A DNA stretch of 64,000 bases from HGM13233 sp900762805 (GCA_937993755.1 CALKMA010000017.1:40863-104862), one strand, 5' to 3'; positions 16,802-25,399 are shown, counted from the stretch's first letter. Numbers and translations: made by a program. Notes: a model not told the origin generated them from the letters alone.

Positions 16802-17374
16802 ATGGATAAAGTGACGAGCATACTGCTAACAGGCGTTGGCGGACAGGGAACCATATTGGTCAGCAGAATACTTACCCGGGGGCTGATCCGGGCGGGCTAT
16901 GACGTCAAGATGAGCGAGGTACACGGCATGGCCCAGCGGGGCGGCAGCGTATCCACTCAGGTGCGCTTCGGCAGGAAGGTATATTCTCCCATCATAGGCC
17001 GCGGAGAAGCGGACATTATGGTGGCTTTTGAAAAGATGGAGGCGGTGCGCTACGCGGAGTTTTTAAAGCCCGGCGCCACGGTCATTGTGAACGACTACGA
17101 GATCATGCCCATGACAGTAGCCTCCGGCCTTGCGGAGTACCCGGAAGGAGCCATAGAGGCGGTAAAGGCCGGCTTCCGCACCGTTGCTGTCAAGGCGGGG
17201 GACATAGCCGTGGAGCTTGGCAGCGCCCGCTGCATGAACATCGTGCTGCTGGGGGCGATGGTAAAGGCCCTCGATATGACGGATATAGACTGGGAGAGCG
17301 TGATGAGAACACAGCTGAAGCCGGCCGTATTGGAGCTTAATCTAAAGGCCTTTCGGGCGGGGCTGGAGACTTAG
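16802..17374 (+). CDS. iorB: Indolepyruvate:ferredoxin oxidoreductase, beta subunit
   Basis: Gamma-domain-type partner of IorA, 190 aa, with the family signature ILLTGVGGQGTILVSRIL at the N-terminus and SEVHGMAQRGGSVSTQVRFG. The start is ATG 16802, with AGGTGA five bases upstream; a GTG at 16793 right after the iorA stop is the alternative. The two subunits form the IOR complex. Confidence 0.93.
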   Translation: MDKVTSILLTGVGGQGTILVSRILTRGLIRAGYDVKMSEVHGMAQRGGSVSTQVRFGRKVYSPIIGRGEADIMVAFEKMEAVRYAEFLKPGATVIVNDYEIMPMTVASGLAEYPEGAIEAVKAGFRTVAVKAGDIAVELGSARCMNIVLLGAMVKALDMTDIDWESVMRTQLKPAVLELNLKAFRAGLET

Positions 17375-17389
17375 AAACGGAGCAATAGG

Positions 17390-18586
17390 ATGGTAAACCA
17401 GAAAGCGTTGAAATACGGCAGGGTGCGAAGCTGCATACGCGACCTGTTCGAGTACGGCAGGCAGCAGGCGGCCATAGTCGGGCCGGAAAATGTGTTTGAT
17501 TTCAGCCTGGGCAATCCCAGTGTACCGCCGCCCAGGGAGGTAAACGAGGCGCTCAAGGATATACTGGAAAATGAGCCGCCCCTGAAGGTCCACGGCTATA
17601 CCAGCGCCGCCGGAGCGGATGACACACGGGACGCCATCGCCGCGGAGCTTACCCGCCGCACGGGCAGGCCGTTCACCAGGAGGAACATATATGTGACCTG
17701 CGGCGCGGCGGCGGCCCTGGTATCCACCCTCCGCGCCTTTTATACAGGTGAGGAGAGCGAGGCGGTGTGCATAGCCCCGTTCTTCCCGGAGTACACCTGC
17801 TTTATCGAAGCGGCGGGCTTAAAGAGCATCATCGTTCCGCCGGACATGAAGGCTTTCCAGATAGATTTCGGCGGGCTGGAGAGGGTGCTGAACATAAACA
17901 CCCGCTGCGTTATCATAAACAGCCCCAACAACCCCACAGGCGCGGTATACACCGAGGAAACGCTCAAAAAGCTGGGTGAGCTGCTCGCGCGAAAGAGCGC
18001 CGAGACGGGACACACCATATATCTCATCTCGGACGAACCATACCGGGAGCTTGTATATGCCGGAACGAGGGTTCCTTTCGTGCCGGACTATTATCGTAAC
18101 ACGATCATCTGCTATTCTTACAGTAAAAGCTTCTCCATACCCGGCGACCGCATAGGCTATATGTGCGTGCCGGACTGCATGGAAAGCTTTGACGATGTGT
18201 GCGATGCCACGGCGGGAGCCGCCCGCGCCTGCGGCTATGTCTGCGCCCCCGCCATCATGCAGCGGGTCATAGCCCGATGCGCCCATGTCATGCCCGATTT
18301 GGAGCTCTACGAGCGCAACAGGAAGCTGCTGTATGAGAGTCTGAGCGAAATGGGCTATGATTGTGTAAAGCCGGAGGGAGCGTTTTATCTGTTTGTAAAG
18401 TCTCCGACCGGCTCCGCCAGGGAGTTTTCGGATATGGCGCGGAGGTACAATGTATTGATCGCGCCCGGCGATGACTTCGGGTGCCCGGAGTATGTCCGCA
18501 TATCCTACTGTGTAGATACCGACATGGTGAAGCGCTCGCTGCCGCTGTTTGAAAGGCTGATGAAAGAGGCGGCGGCACAAGAGTAG
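17390..18586 (+). CDS. PLP-dependent aminotransferase (class I/II)
   Basis: Fold-type I aminotransferase of 398 aa, likely making the 2-oxoacid used by IOR. Motifs: INSPNNPTGAVY, ISDEPYRELVY, and SYSKSFSIPGDRIGY with the PLP-binding Lys. It begins 15 bases after iorB and is the last gene before the terminator at 18710. Placement with IOR suggests aromatic or branched amino acids as substrates, which the sequence alone cannot settle. Confidence 0.9.
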   Translation: MVNQKALKYGRVRSCIRDLFEYGRQQAAIVGPENVFDFSLGNPSVPPPREVNEALKDILENEPPLKVHGYTSAAGADDTRDAIAAELTRRTGRPFTRRNIYVTCGAAAALVSTLRAFYTGEESEAVCIAPFFPEYTCFIEAAGLKSIIVPPDMKAFQIDFGGLERVLNINTRCVIINSPNNPTGAVYTEETLKKLGELLARKSAETGHTIYLISDEPYRELVYAGTRVPFVPDYYRNTIICYSYSKSFSIPGDRIGYMCVPDCMESFDDVCDATAGAARACGYVCAPAIMQRVIARCAHVMPDLELYERNRKLLYESLSEMGYDCVKPEGAFYLFVKSPTGSAREFSDMARRYNVLIAPGDDFGCPEYVRISYCVDTDMVKRSLPLFERLMKEAAAQE

Positions 18587-18709
18587 ATCCAAAGGGTGAA
18601 ATGGAGCTTGCCGCTAAAAACGACATGCTTCCCCTGAAGGGGCGGGCAGCGGGAGCTTGCAGCGTGGAAAATGAAACGGCAGACTGAACAGCAGAAGCGG
18701 CATAATAAA

Positions 18710-18730
18710 GGCGGGAACGATGTTCCCGCC
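18710..18730 (+). terminator. Terminator of the IOR operon
   Basis: A perfect 9-bp stem GGCGGGAAC/GTTCCCGCC with a GAT loop, followed by CTTGCTTTTC. Confidence 0.7.
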
Positions 18731-18759
18731 CTTGCTTTTCATGGCACAGTCTCAATAGA

Positions 18760-18813
18760 AATGATAAATCCGAATATACCACCCACTTGGATAGTGCAGT
18801 TCGGATTATCATT
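18760..18813. repeat. Imperfect 14-15 bp inverted repeat
   Basis: Arms 18760-18774 and 18800-18813 are reverse complements apart from a single missing A. Lying between a chromosomal-type operon and an accessory segment, this could be a decayed element end or a weak terminator. Confidence 0.35.
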
Positions 18814-18932
18814 GTTTGGCAGCAGTTGATTATAATGATACGGTTTCAGAGGGCTTCATTTGACTCATTCAAAAAAGAAGCCATAGCCGTGGAAGTGGAA
18901 CCCTGCTTATCCGGTCGTCAAGCTGGAATTTG

Positions 18933-19574
18933 TCAGCCTAATTGCTTCTTGATTTCAGCTTTCACTTTATCCAAATCACTGCAAGTCAAGATTGGAATCA
19001 GCCGGTTGATTTCGTCAATGCTCCTATCCCACCACTTGAATCTCAGCAGCAATTCAATCAGTTCATCGTCAAAGCGTTTTTGAATTGCTCTTGCAGGATT
19101 CCCAACGACCTTCGTATATGGTGGAACATCACTTCCCACAACGCTGTTTGCACCAATGATTGCACCATCTCCAATGTGAACGCCGGGAAGGATTACCGAA
19201 TTTTGCCCGATCCAAACATCATTTTCGATAACGGTATCTCCTTTTAATGGCAGATCCGTCTTTGCAGGCGGCGACATTTCCCATCCCTCCAAGGTATAGA
19301 ACGGGAATGTAGAGACGGCGTTCATCTGATGGTTTGCACCGTTCATCACAAACTCAACTCCGGCGGCGATTTGACAGAACTTTCCGATGATGAGTTTGTC
19401 ATCATTCCACTCGTATAAGTGTGAAACATGACTTTCAAAATCCGAATCGGCAATATAAGTAAAGTCCCCGACAATAATATTCGGATTTGTAATCGTCGGC
19501 TTCACATATATTTCTTTATCATACCCTGCAATTGGATGGATTGTATTGGGGTTTGGGTGTTTTCCGTCTTTCAT
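18933..19574 (-). CDS. Vat-like xenobiotic O-acetyltransferase (streptogramin A type)
   Basis: A left-handed beta-helix acetyltransferase of the CatB/Vat (XAT) group, 213 aa. It shows the family blocks: LIIGKFCQIAAGVEFVMNG followed by ANHQMNAVSTFPF, then LPLKGDTVIENDVWIGQNSV, GAIIGANSVVGSDVPPY and VVGNPARAIQKRFDD. The His in NGANH is the catalytic residue of XAT enzymes. Vat enzymes inactivate streptogramin A by acetyl-CoA-dependent acetylation; chromosomal relatives exist whose drug activity is untested, so resistance is a possibility and not shown here. It sits in an accessory stretch next to an integrase tail, consistent with acquisition. Confidence 0.82.
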   Translation of the reverse strand: MKDGKHPNPNTIHPIAGYDKEIYVKPTITNPNIIVGDFTYIADSDFESHVSHLYEWNDDKLIIGKFCQIAAGVEFVMNGANHQMNAVSTFPFYTLEGWEMSPPAKTDLPLKGDTVIENDVWIGQNSVILPGVHIGDGAIIGANSVVGSDVPPYTKVVGNPARAIQKRFDDELIELLLRFKWWDRSIDEINRLIPILTCSDLDKVKAEIKKQLG

Positions 19575-19718
19575 CTTAACTACCTCTTCAAATTCCGATT
19601 TGTCTATTTAACCCTCTGCAAACTCTGTATTTTCAAGGCTTTTTGCCTGTGTAATTCTCAAACCTTATGCATTTTCCCTTGTTTTTCCCTTACGAGCCGA
19701 AACAAGGGAAACTTTTTA

Positions 19719-19958
19719 TTATTCGCCGCCGACGACCTTATCCAGCAGTCTTGCGGAAGTACGCCTCGCTTCCCTTGTAGCGTGAGCGTAGATATTCATT
19801 GTGGTACTGACGTCAGCGTGTCCGAGAAGCTCCTGCACATCTTTCGGCGCTGCCCCATTTGAGAGCAGATTGCTTGTGAATGTGTGACGAAGATGGTTTG
19901 GCTTTTCGAACATTATTGCCGGCGGGGATATAAAGCCGCCCTGGCGGTATTGCTGCAA
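19719..19958 (-). pseudogene. C-terminal remnant of a tyrosine recombinase
   Basis: About 60 residues of the integrase catalytic domain remain: NHLRHTFTSNLLSNG with the HxxR box, KDVQELLGHADVSTT and the Tyr nucleophile in MNIYAHATREA. The N-terminal arm- and core-binding domains and the first catalytic Arg are missing, so it cannot work. It marks an old insertion next to the Vat-like gene. Confidence 0.8.
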
Positions 19959-20006
19959 AATGATATTTCATAATTTTTCTCGATGGGCCGTTTCTTGATA
20001 GAACGG

Positions 20007-20837
20007 CTACAGCCAGGCCTTTGCAAGCTCCTCTCCCGGCATGGAGACAAGCGTCTCAAGCTCTGCGCCGTTTTTTACCGACAGATGCGTAAGGTATAGC
20101 CCGACATAATATCCTACCACCGGGAAAGGTTCATCCACGGATGCTGCGGTAAAATATTCTTTCATGGTTTCGGGGGATATTGGCTTATCCTTGTCCATAA
20201 TCAGTTTTTCCATCAATGTGTCCGTGTTCTTCATTAGATTATCCGATTGTGCTTCGGATACAGCTAATGCTTTTGCTACGTTTATTCTGTTCCATTCCGG
20301 CTTGCGAGCCCATAAAGATGCATAGGATGCGAGTCCCTCCTCAATGGCCCTTGAGAGCACGGTTTCGGAAGAACGATCCCGTATGATATGATGCCGCAGC
20401 ATATGGGTCATCTCGTGCGGGACAAAGAGATCGAGCCATTCTTTGCTTAACGGCCTGTCGATCCCGATATAGAGGATGGGCAAACCCTCATCGGCAGGGA
20501 TCGCGCAGCCGCCGATATTGGACAATTCCAAGCCCAGGAGGAAAGTAAAGTCAAAGTCGGCGTGCATGCTTTTTGCAAACCTGTCTACGGCGGCGGCTGC
20601 ATAATCGGCCATTCCCTGCTTATAATTATCCTCCGCCGTCCGCAAAAGCTTTTGGAAATCTGTCTGCTCGATGATGGGCCTCAGCCTTTCTATCGGCTGA
20701 CAATATAAGTAACGGAATACGCCTTGAAAGAAGGCACGGTATTTTTGTGTATAGGCTTTATAGGCTTCAAACTTTTCGGTTTCTTCCGCCTCTTTGCATA
20801 AGATCCTGTAGTTGTCGATCATGTGCAGTATTTTCAT
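20007..20837 (-). CDS. DUF2268-type putative zinc protease
   Basis: A 276-residue soluble protein with the metallopeptidase motif HEMTH (His141, Glu142, His145) and a downstream EEGLASY that would supply the third, glutamate, zinc ligand, as in the gluzincin-like DUF2268 proteins. No signal peptide. The region before the motif is helical and charged. DUF2268 proteins are predicted Zn-dependent proteases of unknown target. It stands alone on the minus strand, beside an integrase remnant, so it may be cargo. The HExxH motif is seen directly; family membership is from the overall pattern. Confidence 0.65.
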   Translation of the reverse strand: MKILHMIDNYRILCKEAEETEKFEAYKAYTQKYRAFFQGVFRYLYCQPIERLRPIIEQTDFQKLLRTAEDNYKQGMADYAAAAVDRFAKSMHADFDFTFLLGLELSNIGGCAIPADEGLPILYIGIDRPLSKEWLDLFVPHEMTHMLRHHIIRDRSSETVLSRAIEEGLASYASLWARKPEWNRINVAKALAVSEAQSDNLMKNTDTLMEKLIMDKDKPISPETMKEYFTAASVDEPFPVVGYYVGLYLTHLSVKNGAELETLVSMPGEELAKAWL

Positions 20838-21092
20838 ATTCGCCTCCTGTCGATCTTGATTTTTTCCATTGAAAGCGCAGCATATGCAGGGGTCGGCTGC
20901 AAGCAGCCAACGAAGCAGCGCTGTTGGGATGCCAGAAGGATTGATGCCTCTCTGTTTTTCAGCCTTAAAAGCCGCCGCAAAGCGAAAAGAGTCTCCTTGA
21001 CAGCTTGCACCGGTCTTTGCGGCCGCGCCCTTTTCCCATCTCGCCCGCCGTGACCGCTCCTGCGGCGGGGCGCTTGGCTGTGTCTGCTTCGG

Positions 21093-22019
21093 CTATGCTC
21101 CGGCCAGGAGGTGCAGGTTGCGGAGCAAGGGGTCGGAGATGGCGTCGTTCACCGAGCGGGCGTGGCTGCCGAGATCGCCGCAGTCAGCCCTGGTGATGCC
21201 CTGCTCCTTCAGCTCCGCTATCACCAGCGCGGCGATATCCGCTACGATACCGGCCTTTGCTTCGGCCAGCGCCGGTGTATTCTCACACGTCAGCAGGAAG
21301 GTGAGGGGGTCAGCCAGCTCGCATAGCCTGGGCAGGCTGCGCAGCCCGCGGAAAGCCCACTTATAAAAGGGACAGAAGCGCCGGCTGAGCAGAAAGCTTG
21401 CCGCCAGCGTGTGGATCACGAAGTCATACAGCGCCAGCTGCGCCGCGCCCTCCTCGCCGTGGGCCAGACAGCGGGTGTAGTTGTACTGCCCGCCCTGCGC
21501 CATCAGCGCCAGGTGCGCCGCCAGCTTTTTCAGGTGGACATCCTCCGGCATCGACAAAAGAGCCTGCCGGATGCGCATGAAATCACTGTCGCCCGCGGCA
21601 AAGATCTCGCCGTTGACGGCCTCGGCCAGCGCGCTGTCGGGAATCGAGAGCCACGCCTGCCTGTCGGCCGGCCCCGTCGGGCTGCCGGTGTGCGTGCGGT
21701 AAAAGTCGCCGGTGCGGATGACGCCGCGCCGCCCCGCCTGTGCAATAAGGGGGCGCGACAAGCCCATGAATTCGCGCGGCAGCCGGGCGTAGGCGCGCTC
21801 CAGCCGGAATTCGGTGCGCGAGTCAAGTGTGTCCGGGATGAACAGGCAGAAGCCCGGCGCAAAATCATGATCGTGCGACAGCTCGTCATCGAAGCCGAAG
21901 CATTCCGAGCCGCTTCCGACCAGCCCGGCCGTCAGCTGCGGCAGCAGCTCCGGGAACTGCTCGTGCAGCATGGGCGCGCCGAACTGCTCGTAGTAGGCAC
22001 GCGCTATGTCAATGCCCCG
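21093..22019 (-). CDS. DUF4037-like nucleotidyltransferase-fold protein
   Basis: A 308-residue protein with a nucleotidyltransferase-like active-site pattern near the N-terminus: GLVGSGSECFGFDDELSHDHD, i.e. a GS motif (36-40) followed by DxD (51-53). The rest is helical with a DUF4037-like C-terminal half. The start MRGIDIARAYYEQFG at 22019 is preferred; it overlaps the end of the upstream TPR gene by 11 bases, so the two are translationally coupled. Substrates and role are unknown; neither an antitoxin-like partner nor an RNA-modifying context is visible. Confidence 0.7.
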   Translation of the reverse strand, partial: RGIDIARAYYEQFGAPMLHEQFPELLPQLTAGLVGSGSECFGFDDELSHDHDFAPGFCLFIPDTLDSRTEFRLERAYARLPREFMGLSRPLIAQAGRRGVIRTGDFYRTHTGSPTGPADRQAWLSIPDSALAEAVNGEIFAAGDSDFMRIRQALLSMPEDVHLKKLAAHLALMAQGGQYNYTRCLAHGEEGAAQLALYDFVIHTLAASFLLSRRFCPFYKWAFRGLRSLPRLCELADPLTFLLTCENTPALAEAKAGIVADIAALVIAELKEQGITRADCGDLGSHARSVNDAISDPLLRNLHLLAGA

Positions 22020-22845
22020 CATAGATGTCCTCCGAGAGCCGCCGGAGGTCGGTGGCAGTGATAAAGCGGCCGTAGTAATCAAAGGTCGGCGCGCACTTTT
22101 CATAGACAAAGGCGAGATTGCCGCAGCGGCGGTTGTCGGGGTCGAACAGCAGCTCCTCGGCGCGGTCGAGCAGCCCGATCACGGCGGCTTCGGCGGCCTC
22201 GAAGCCGTCGCGTGCCTCCAGCGCGTTGGCAAGGTTGAGACAGGTGATGGCGGCCTCCGGCCGGCTGCCGGGGTCGGCCGTCATAATGGAGAGCGCCTTT
22301 TCATAAAGGCCGACGGCACGGTCGTGCTGCCCCAGCGACACGCAGGGCAGCGCCATATTGTTATACAGCCCGCCGAGGCGCAGGTCGCCCGGCTCCAGAT
22401 ACTGCTCAAAGACGGCCTGCGCCGCCTCGTAGCGCGTCAGGGCATCGGCGCTGTTTCCGAAGGTCTGGCAGACGGTGCCGGCGTTGAGCAGCATGGTGCC
22501 GCCCGTCACCGAATCGCGCAATGAGAGGCTGTCGAGCAGCTCGTCGATGCGCTGCACACCGGCCATCGCCGGCTCCTTCAGTCCCCTTTTGCGAAGCAGG
22601 CCGACCAGCTCGCTCAAAACGGCCAGCTCGCCGCGGCGGTCATGCCCGGCGCGGGCCTGTTCGAGCCAGCCTTCAAGGTGGCGCTGCGCGCCGGCGACGT
22701 CATTGCGGTCGAAATAGCGGTCGAGCCGGTCAAGCACCCGCGCGATGGGAATGGGGATGACGTGAGCCTCCCCGTCCGGCTCGTAAAAGTCGGTGCAGGC
22801 AGGGCAGACGGGTTCCTTGTAGTCTTCTGGCAGTAATTCCGGCAT
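22009..22845 (-). CDS. TPR-repeat protein paired with the DUF4037 protein
   Basis: A 278-residue soluble protein with several tetratricopeptide-type helix pairs between about 95 and 260 (for example GLYNNMALPCVSLGQHDRAV, ITCLNLANALEARDGFEAAE). Near the N-terminus CPACTDFYEPDG is a short Cys-Xaa-Xaa-Cys motif. The start MPELLPEDYK at 22845 has AGGAGG close upstream. It is the first gene of a two-gene operon with the nucleotidyltransferase-like protein, which it may scaffold or regulate. The exact function is not known. Confidence 0.7.
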   Translation of the reverse strand: MPELLPEDYKEPVCPACTDFYEPDGEAHVIPIPIARVLDRLDRYFDRNDVAGAQRHLEGWLEQARAGHDRRGELAVLSELVGLLRKRGLKEPAMAGVQRIDELLDSLSLRDSVTGGTMLLNAGTVCQTFGNSADALTRYEAAQAVFEQYLEPGDLRLGGLYNNMALPCVSLGQHDRAVGLYEKALSIMTADPGSRPEAAITCLNLANALEARDGFEAAEAAVIGLLDRAEELLFDPDNRRCGNLAFVYEKCAPTFDYYGRFITATDLRRLSEDIYAGH

Positions 22846-23229
22846 GGCGGGCCTCCTTGTGCGTTTGCTTGTCAATATCCTACCACATTTGCCGCCGCTG
22901 CACAATGACAATGTTCAGGATAGACGTCCCTTGGCCGGCGGCGGGACCGCCCCGATGTGCCGGCGGCGCGGGTCGGGGGAAGGCTTTCGGAAACCGGAAA
23001 TGTCCTTGCCGATGTCCCGTTTGCTCTGTGCCGTTGACGGCGCCGCTTTTTGCGGTCTGTGCCGGTGCCGGCGTCGGGCTGCCCTTTTCCAAAGCCGGCG
23101 TCGGCCGCCCTCATTTCCCGCGGGGCTGCTCCTGAAAAAGCGCCCGATCGGGCCGGCATCTCCAAGCGGAGGGGAGGCTGCGCTGCCTTGTCATGACGCG
23201 GTGTTTTTGCGCTGGGCGGCCGGCAGCAC
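22846..23229. other. GC-rich intergenic region
   Basis: No convincing gene on either strand between the TPR gene (minus) and the ribU promoter (plus). Short open frames here are Arg/Pro/Gly-rich and lack ribosome binding sites. Confidence 0.5.
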
Positions 23230-23257
23230 TTGCATATCGGCAAAACCGTGCTATAAT
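23230..23257 (+). promoter_or_regulatory. Promoter of the FMN riboswitch/ribU unit
   Basis: TTGCAT at 23230-23235, a 16-base spacer and TATAAT at 23252-23257 with an extended -10 TGC. Transcription would begin just before the riboswitch. Confidence 0.7.
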
Positions 23258-23270
23258 AGTAGCATAACCA

Positions 23271-23376
23271 TCTTCAGGGCGGGGTGCAAGTCCCCACCGG
23301 CGGTAAAGTCCGCGAGCCGAAAGGCTGAGCAGGTGCAATTCCTGCACCGACGGTGATAGTCCGGAAGGAAGAAGCA
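23271..23376 (+). promoter_or_regulatory. FMN riboswitch (RFN element)
   Basis: The RFN consensus is easy to read: TTCAGGGCGGGGTGCAAG, CCCCACCGGCGGTAAAGTCC, GCGAGC, then CTGAGCAGGTG, TTCCTGCACCGACGGTGATA and GTCCGGAAGGAAGAAG. FMN binding shuts off the downstream riboflavin transporter gene. A terminator at 23410-23435 is the expression platform. Confidence 0.97.
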
Positions 23377-23409
23377 TGGCTCGGCGGCAGCGCCGAAGCA
23401 GCGTTTTCA

Positions 23410-23435
23410 GCGCCCTGAGAGGGGCGCATTTTTTA
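23410..23435 (+). terminator. Riboswitch-controlled terminator before ribU
   Basis: Stem GCGCCC (23410-23415) with GGGCGC (23422-23427) followed by ATTTTTTATT, between the FMN aptamer and the ribU start at 23452. Confidence 0.85.
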
Positions 23436-23451
23436 TTCGTCAGGTGGAATT

Positions 23452-24027
23452 ATGAAATCATCCGTATCGTATTGTGCCAAGATTGCCGTGCTTTCGGCGG
23501 CCGCCGCCGTGGTCATGCTTCTGGAGCTGCCTGTGGCCTTTTACCGTCTCGATCTTTCCGAGGTGTTCGTGCTGCTCGGCGGCTTCTCGATGGGGCCGCT
23601 GGCCGCCGCATGCATCGAGCTGATCAAGAATCTTCTCAATCTTCTGCTCAACGGCACCATCACCGGCGGCGTCGGCGAGCTGGCCAACTTTCTGATGGGC
23701 TGCGCCTTTACGGTGCCGGCCGCGCTGCTTTACCGCCGGCACAAGTCGCGCAGGAATGCCATTCTCGGTTGTCTGCTCGGCGCGGGCTGTCTGGTGGCGG
23801 CGGCTGTGCCGCTCAACTTGTTTGTACTTATCCCGGCCTACTGCGCCGCTTTCCACATGGAAACGGCCGACATCGTGCGCATGGGGGCGGCGCTCATCCC
23901 GGCGGTCGATTCGATCGGCAGGCTGATACTGTTCATCACGGTGCCCTTCAACATCGTCAAGGCGCTGCTTTCGTCGCTCATAACGGTGATGGTCTACAAA
24001 AAGCTGTCGCCCATTCTGCATAAATGA
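23452..24027 (+). CDS. ribU: ECF riboflavin transporter substrate-binding subunit
   Basis: Membrane S-component that captures riboflavin and joins a shared ECF energy-coupling module encoded elsewhere. It has 191 aa and about six helices, with YCAKIAVLSAAAAVVMLLEL at the N-terminus (the riboflavin/cobalt-type S-component pattern), DLSEVFVLLGGFSMGPLAA and NLLLNGTITGGVGELANF. Assignment to riboflavin is supported strongly by the FMN riboswitch directly upstream. No riboflavin biosynthesis genes follow, so salvage may be important in this organism. Confidence 0.93.
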   Translation: MKSSVSYCAKIAVLSAAAAVVMLLELPVAFYRLDLSEVFVLLGGFSMGPLAAACIELIKNLLNLLLNGTITGGVGELANFLMGCAFTVPAALLYRRHKSRRNAILGCLLGAGCLVAAAVPLNLFVLIPAYCAAFHMETADIVRMGAALIPAVDSIGRLILFITVPFNIVKALLSSLITVMVYKKLSPILHK

Positions 24028-24028
24028 A

Positions 24029-24058
24029 TTGACAGGCCCTGCCGTTTTCGGGTATAAT
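24029..24058 (+). promoter_or_regulatory. Promoter of the AI-2E family transporter gene
   Basis: TTGACA at 24029-24034, an 18-base spacer and TATAAT at 24053-24058, beginning two bases after the ribU stop. Confidence 0.75.
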
Positions 24059-24103
24059 GATAGCGTGAGGAGAAGGCTGCGGTCTCACGGGAGGTAACGT
24101 GCC

Positions 24104-25399
24104 ATGAAAAATAAGATCGGGCGGCTTATGACACGCCGCACCATTTCCAATATCATCGTTGCGCTGTGCGCCGTGCTGTTTTATGTGCTGCTCAACAATG
24201 TGCCGTCCATCCGTGCCTTTTTTGTGCGCATCTACGATATCATGGCGCCCTTTATCTGGGGCGTCGTGCTGGCCTATCTGCTCAACCCCATCGTGCGGCT
24301 GCTGGAGGAGCGTGTCTTCCGCTTCAAAAACCGCCGTGTGGCTCATGTGCTGGCTGTCATTTTTTCGATGCTGCTGGTGCTGCTGGTGTTCGGCCTCATC
24401 ATCGGCTTTCTCGTGCCGGAGCTGGCCAACAGCATCGCCGAGCTGATCGGCAATTTAGAGGGCTACTTCAACACCGCCAAAAAGTGGCTGCAGGATCTCT
24501 GCGCCCACTATCCGTTCCTTGATTTCGATGTCAACGAGCTGATCGGCACATGGAACAGCATTTTCACCAAGCTGGTGACGCTGCTGGGCGATAATCTTTC
24601 CAACATCGTCAACTATTCGTACAAGTTCGGCACCGGGCTGTTCAACGTGTTCATCGTTGTGGTGATGGCTATCTATATCCAGCTTGACCGCGATAACATG
24701 GTCACCGGCCTGCGCCGCGTTGAAAAGGCGCTGCTGCCTGACAGACACATCGCCTCCTTTGACTCCTTCTGTCAGTACTGCCACCGCGTCATCCTGAATT
24801 TCTACGGCATGAACCTGCTCGACGCCGTTATCATCGGCGTAGCCAACTTCATACTCATGACCATTTTCGGGATGCAGTATGTGCTGCTCATTTCGCTGGT
24901 GGTGGGCGTTACCAACTTTATTCCGTCGGTCGGCCCCATCATCGGCGCCATTCCGTCAGCGCTGCTGCTGGTCATCGTCAATCCGTGGCACGCGCTGTTC
25001 TTCCTCATCTTTACCATTGTGCTTCAGACGCTGGACGCCTATGTCATCAAGCCGCTGCTCTTTAAGGACGGTACCGGCCTCAGCTCGCTGGAGGTGCTGC
25101 TGTCGATCGTGGTGTTCGGCAAGATCGCCGGCATTTTCGGGATGCTGATCGGCGTGCCGATGTTCTCGATCCTGTCGATGCTGGGCGACCGCTTCATCGA
25201 GCGCCGCCTGCAAAAGAAAAAGCAGGCCGCCGGAGAGGCAGCCAAAGAGAGCGACGAGGCCGCCGGGACTGCCGGGGCGATTTCGGCTGCCGATGTGCCG
25301 GAGGGCGGGCAGGAGAGGCCTGCCGCGCCGTCCGCCGGCGGAGAAAAGAGGGAATCGCCCGTTCCTGATCGGGCCGGCCGGCTTGCCGGGGACGGCTGA
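24104..25399 (+). CDS. AI-2E family transporter (PerM/DUF20 membrane protein)
   Basis: A polytopic membrane protein of 431 aa with about eight helices, of the AI-2 exporter/PerM superfamily. Family features: MAPFIWGVVLAYLLNPIV near the N-terminus, a hydrophilic central segment (about 110-190) and the conserved VVGVTNFIPSVGPIIGAIP motif near 270. Members have been linked to AI-2 export, Na+/H+ antiport or unknown substrates, so the specific substrate is open. The C-terminal 55 residues are a low-complexity Ala/Glu/Gly-rich tail. GGGAGGTAA lies about 8 bases before ATG 24104. Confidence 0.9.
   Translation: MKNKIGRLMTRRTISNIIVALCAVLFYVLLNNVPSIRAFFVRIYDIMAPFIWGVVLAYLLNPIVRLLEERVFRFKNRRVAHVLAVIFSMLLVLLVFGLIIGFLVPELANSIAELIGNLEGYFNTAKKWLQDLCAHYPFLDFDVNELIGTWNSIFTKLVTLLGDNLSNIVNYSYKFGTGLFNVFIVVVMAIYIQLDRDNMVTGLRRVEKALLPDRHIASFDSFCQYCHRVILNFYGMNLLDAVIIGVANFILMTIFGMQYVLLISLVVGVTNFIPSVGPIIGAIPSALLLVIVNPWHALFFLIFTIVLQTLDAYVIKPLLFKDGTGLSSLEVLLSIVVFGKIAGIFGMLIGVPMFSILSMLGDRFIERRLQKKKQAAGEAAKESDEAAGTAGAISAADVPEGGQERPAAPSAGGEKRESPVPDRAGRLAGDG

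Larger units (their letters stand above)
18587..18932. other. Intergenic region after the IOR operon
   Basis: It holds the operon terminator (18710-18730) and an imperfect inverted repeat (18760-18774 with 18800-18813, one base gap) that may mark the edge of the accessory segment that follows. No gene seen. Confidence 0.5.
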
